Below are positions 62,584 through 64,000 of a stretch of 64,000 nt of DNA, in pieces. The notes beneath the pieces are model-generated. The model did no database searches, had not been told where the DNA came from, and saw only the letters and a program-made list of their open reading frames with translations. Source of the DNA: Lysobacter prati (lineage in GTDB: Bacteria; Pseudomonadota; Gammaproteobacteria; Xanthomonadales; Xanthomonadaceae); NCBI RefSeq assembly GCF_009765215.1, contig NZ_VLNV01000003.1, positions 62,001 through 126,000 on the forward strand. The letters are read 5' to 3'. How positions within the stretch are numbered: the first letter of the stretch is position 1; every line of letters starts with the position of its first letter. Both the position numbers and the translations under genes were made by a program.

Positions 62584-64000
62584 ATGAAACCGCTGCTGAT
62601 CGAACTGGGTACCGAAGAACTTCCCGTCAAGGCGTTGCCCGGCCTTGCCCAGGCCTTCTTCGACGGCGTCATCGATGGCCTGCGCAAGCGCGGCGTCGCC
62701 TTCGCCCGTGGCGAATCCAAGCCGCTGTACACGCCGCGCCGCCTGGCCGTGCTGCTGCCCGGCGTCGCCGACGAACAGCCGGAACAGAAGTCCGAAGTGC
62801 TCGGCCCGTACCTCAACATCGCCCTCGACGCCGACGGCCAGCCGACCAAGGCCCTGCAGGGCTTCGCCGCCAAGGCCGGCATCGACTGGACCGCGCTGGA
62901 GAAGACCAGCGACGGCAAGGGCGAGCGCTTCGTCCACCGCGCCGTCAAGGCCGGTGCACGCACCAGCGAGCTGTTGCCGGAGATCCTGCGCGAGGCCATC
63001 GCGGCCATGCCGATCCCGAAGCCGATGCGCTGGGGCGACCACGACTATGGCTTCGCCCGCCCGGTGCACTGGCTGGTGCTGCTGCACGGCAAGGACGTGG
63101 TCGATGCCCAGATCTTCGGAGTGCGCAGCGACCGCATGAGCCGCGGCCATCGCTTCATGCACGACAAGCCGGTGTGGTTCAGCACGCCGGGCGACTACGT
63201 CGAATTCCTGCGTGGCGCCAAGGTGCTGGTCGATCCGGACGAGCGTCGCGAACGCATCGTGCTGGAGGTCAACGCCGCAGCGACCGCGGCCGGTGGCAGC
63301 GCGCGCATCGACAGCGGCATCCTCGAGGAGGTCAACGGCCTCACCGAGTGGCCCAAGGCGGTGTCGTGCAGTTTCGAGCGGCAGTTCCTGGCGGTGCCGC
63401 AGGAAGCGCTGATCGCCACCATGGAAACCAACCAGAAGTTCTTCCCGGTGCTGGACGCCGAAGGAAAGCTCGGCGAGCACTTCATCGGCATCGCCAACAT
63501 CGAGTCGCGTGACGAGAACGAAGTCCGCAAGGGCTACGAGCGCGTGATCCGCCCGCGCTTTGCCGATGCGAAGTTCTTCTTCGTCGAGGACATGAAGCAG
63601 GGCCTGTCGGCGATGAACGACGGCCTGAAGACGGTCAAGTACCAGGACAAGCTCGGCTCCATCGCCGACAAGGTCGCGCGCGTGGCGACCCTGGCCGAAG
63701 CGGTCGCCGCGCAGGTCGGTGTCGACCCGCAGCAGGCACGCGAGGGAGCGCTGCTGGCCAAGGCCGACCTGCAGTCGCGCCTGGTCGGCGAGTTCCCGGA
63801 ACTGCAGGGCATTGCCGGTCGTTACTACGCCGCCGTCGAGAACCATCCGCTGGAAGTCGCCCACGCCCTCGACGAGGCCTACATGCCGCGCTTCGCCGGC
63901 GATGCGATCGCGCCCAGCCCGCTGGGCCAGGTGCTCGCCATCGCCGAGCGCCTGGACACACTGGCTGGCGGTTTCGCCGCGGGCCTCAAGCCGACCGGCA
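62584..64000 (+). CDS. glyS: glycyl-tRNA synthetase beta subunit (3' end cut by window)
   Basis: At least 472 residues seen of about 690. Starts [18 protein letters not shown]. Recognisable blocks include [18 protein letters not shown] and [23 protein letters not shown]. The frame runs open off the end of the window. It lies 22 bases after glyQ. Confidence 0.96.
   Translation, partial: MKPLLIELGTEELPVKALPGLAQAFFDGVIDGLRKRGVAFARGESKPLYTPRRLAVLLPGVADEQPEQKSEVLGPYLNIALDADGQPTKALQGFAAKAGIDWTALEKTSDGKGERFVHRAVKAGARTSELLPEILREAIAAMPIPKPMRWGDHDYGFARPVHWLVLLHGKDVVDAQIFGVRSDRMSRGHRFMHDKPVWFSTPGDYVEFLRGAKVLVDPDERRERIVLEVNAAATAAGGSARIDSGILEEVNGLTEWPKAVSCSFERQFLAVPQEALIATMETNQKFFPVLDAEGKLGEHFIGIANIESRDENEVRKGYERVIRPRFADAKFFFVEDMKQGLSAMNDGLKTVKYQDKLGSIADKVARVATLAEAVAAQVGVDPQQAREGALLAKADLQSRLVGEFPELQGIAGRYYAAVENHPLEVAHALDEAYMPRFAGDAIAPSPLGQVLAIAERLDTLAGGFAAGLKPTG

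Overview
The window is GC-rich, densely coded DNA from the chromosome of a gammaproteobacterium, most likely of the Xanthomonadaceae/Lysobacteraceae (Lysobacter-like). This rests on gene content (Tex, RdgC, TtcA, PlsB, TatABC, a DcaP-type porin, an ECF sigma/Ser-Thr kinase pair of the kind common in this family) and on short hairpin repeats between genes. The genus is inferred, not shown. I saw no prophage, insertion sequence, CRISPR array, tRNA or rRNA. Both ends cut genes: a cardiolipin synthase-like PLD protein at the left and glyS at the right.

Region 1-14.2 kb looks like an acetate/carboxylate module. It has a hybrid sensor kinase with a solute-symporter domain (CrbS/MxtR type), a LuxR-type response regulator (CrbR/ErdR type) directly downstream of acs (acetyl-CoA synthetase), a divergent DcaP-like porin and an MHS-family permease. 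Between kinase and regulator lie a PQQ-type sugar dehydrogenase-like lipoprotein, a VOC protein and an AraC regulator. Region 14.4-28 kb holds tex, two small envelope genes, a LytS/LytR two-component pair leading into an RND pump and its membrane fusion protein, an EF-hand protein, a fatty acid desaturase, a CHAD protein and mutM.

Region 28-41 kb holds an ECF sigma factor whose acidic sigma-2.2 motif is replaced by a Thr-containing one, next to a TPR-bearing Ser/Thr kinase. It then has tdk (with most zinc ligands missing), a double-domain methylglyoxal synthase, two paralogous Sel1/TPR secreted proteins, rep helicase, a BamE-like secreted protein, a glyoxalase-family protein, a CorA/ZntB-type transporter, an acetyltransferase and a class-C-type acid phosphatase. 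Region 41-48 kb is a five-gene chaperone-usher pilus operon (pilin, chaperone, usher, two large tip-type subunits) with a convergent pilin-like orphan gene and a candidate small RNA at its far end.

Region 48-64 kb is mostly housekeeping: a lipoprotein, plsB, a DUF465 protein, ttcA, rdgC, a YgjP-type metalloprotease, an alpha/beta hydrolase coupled to hemH, a SYLF protein, tatABC, a BPSS1780-type membrane protein, a class I glutamine amidotransferase and glyQ-glyS. Start codons were chosen from ribosome binding sites, signal peptides and family length; doubtful ones are flagged.
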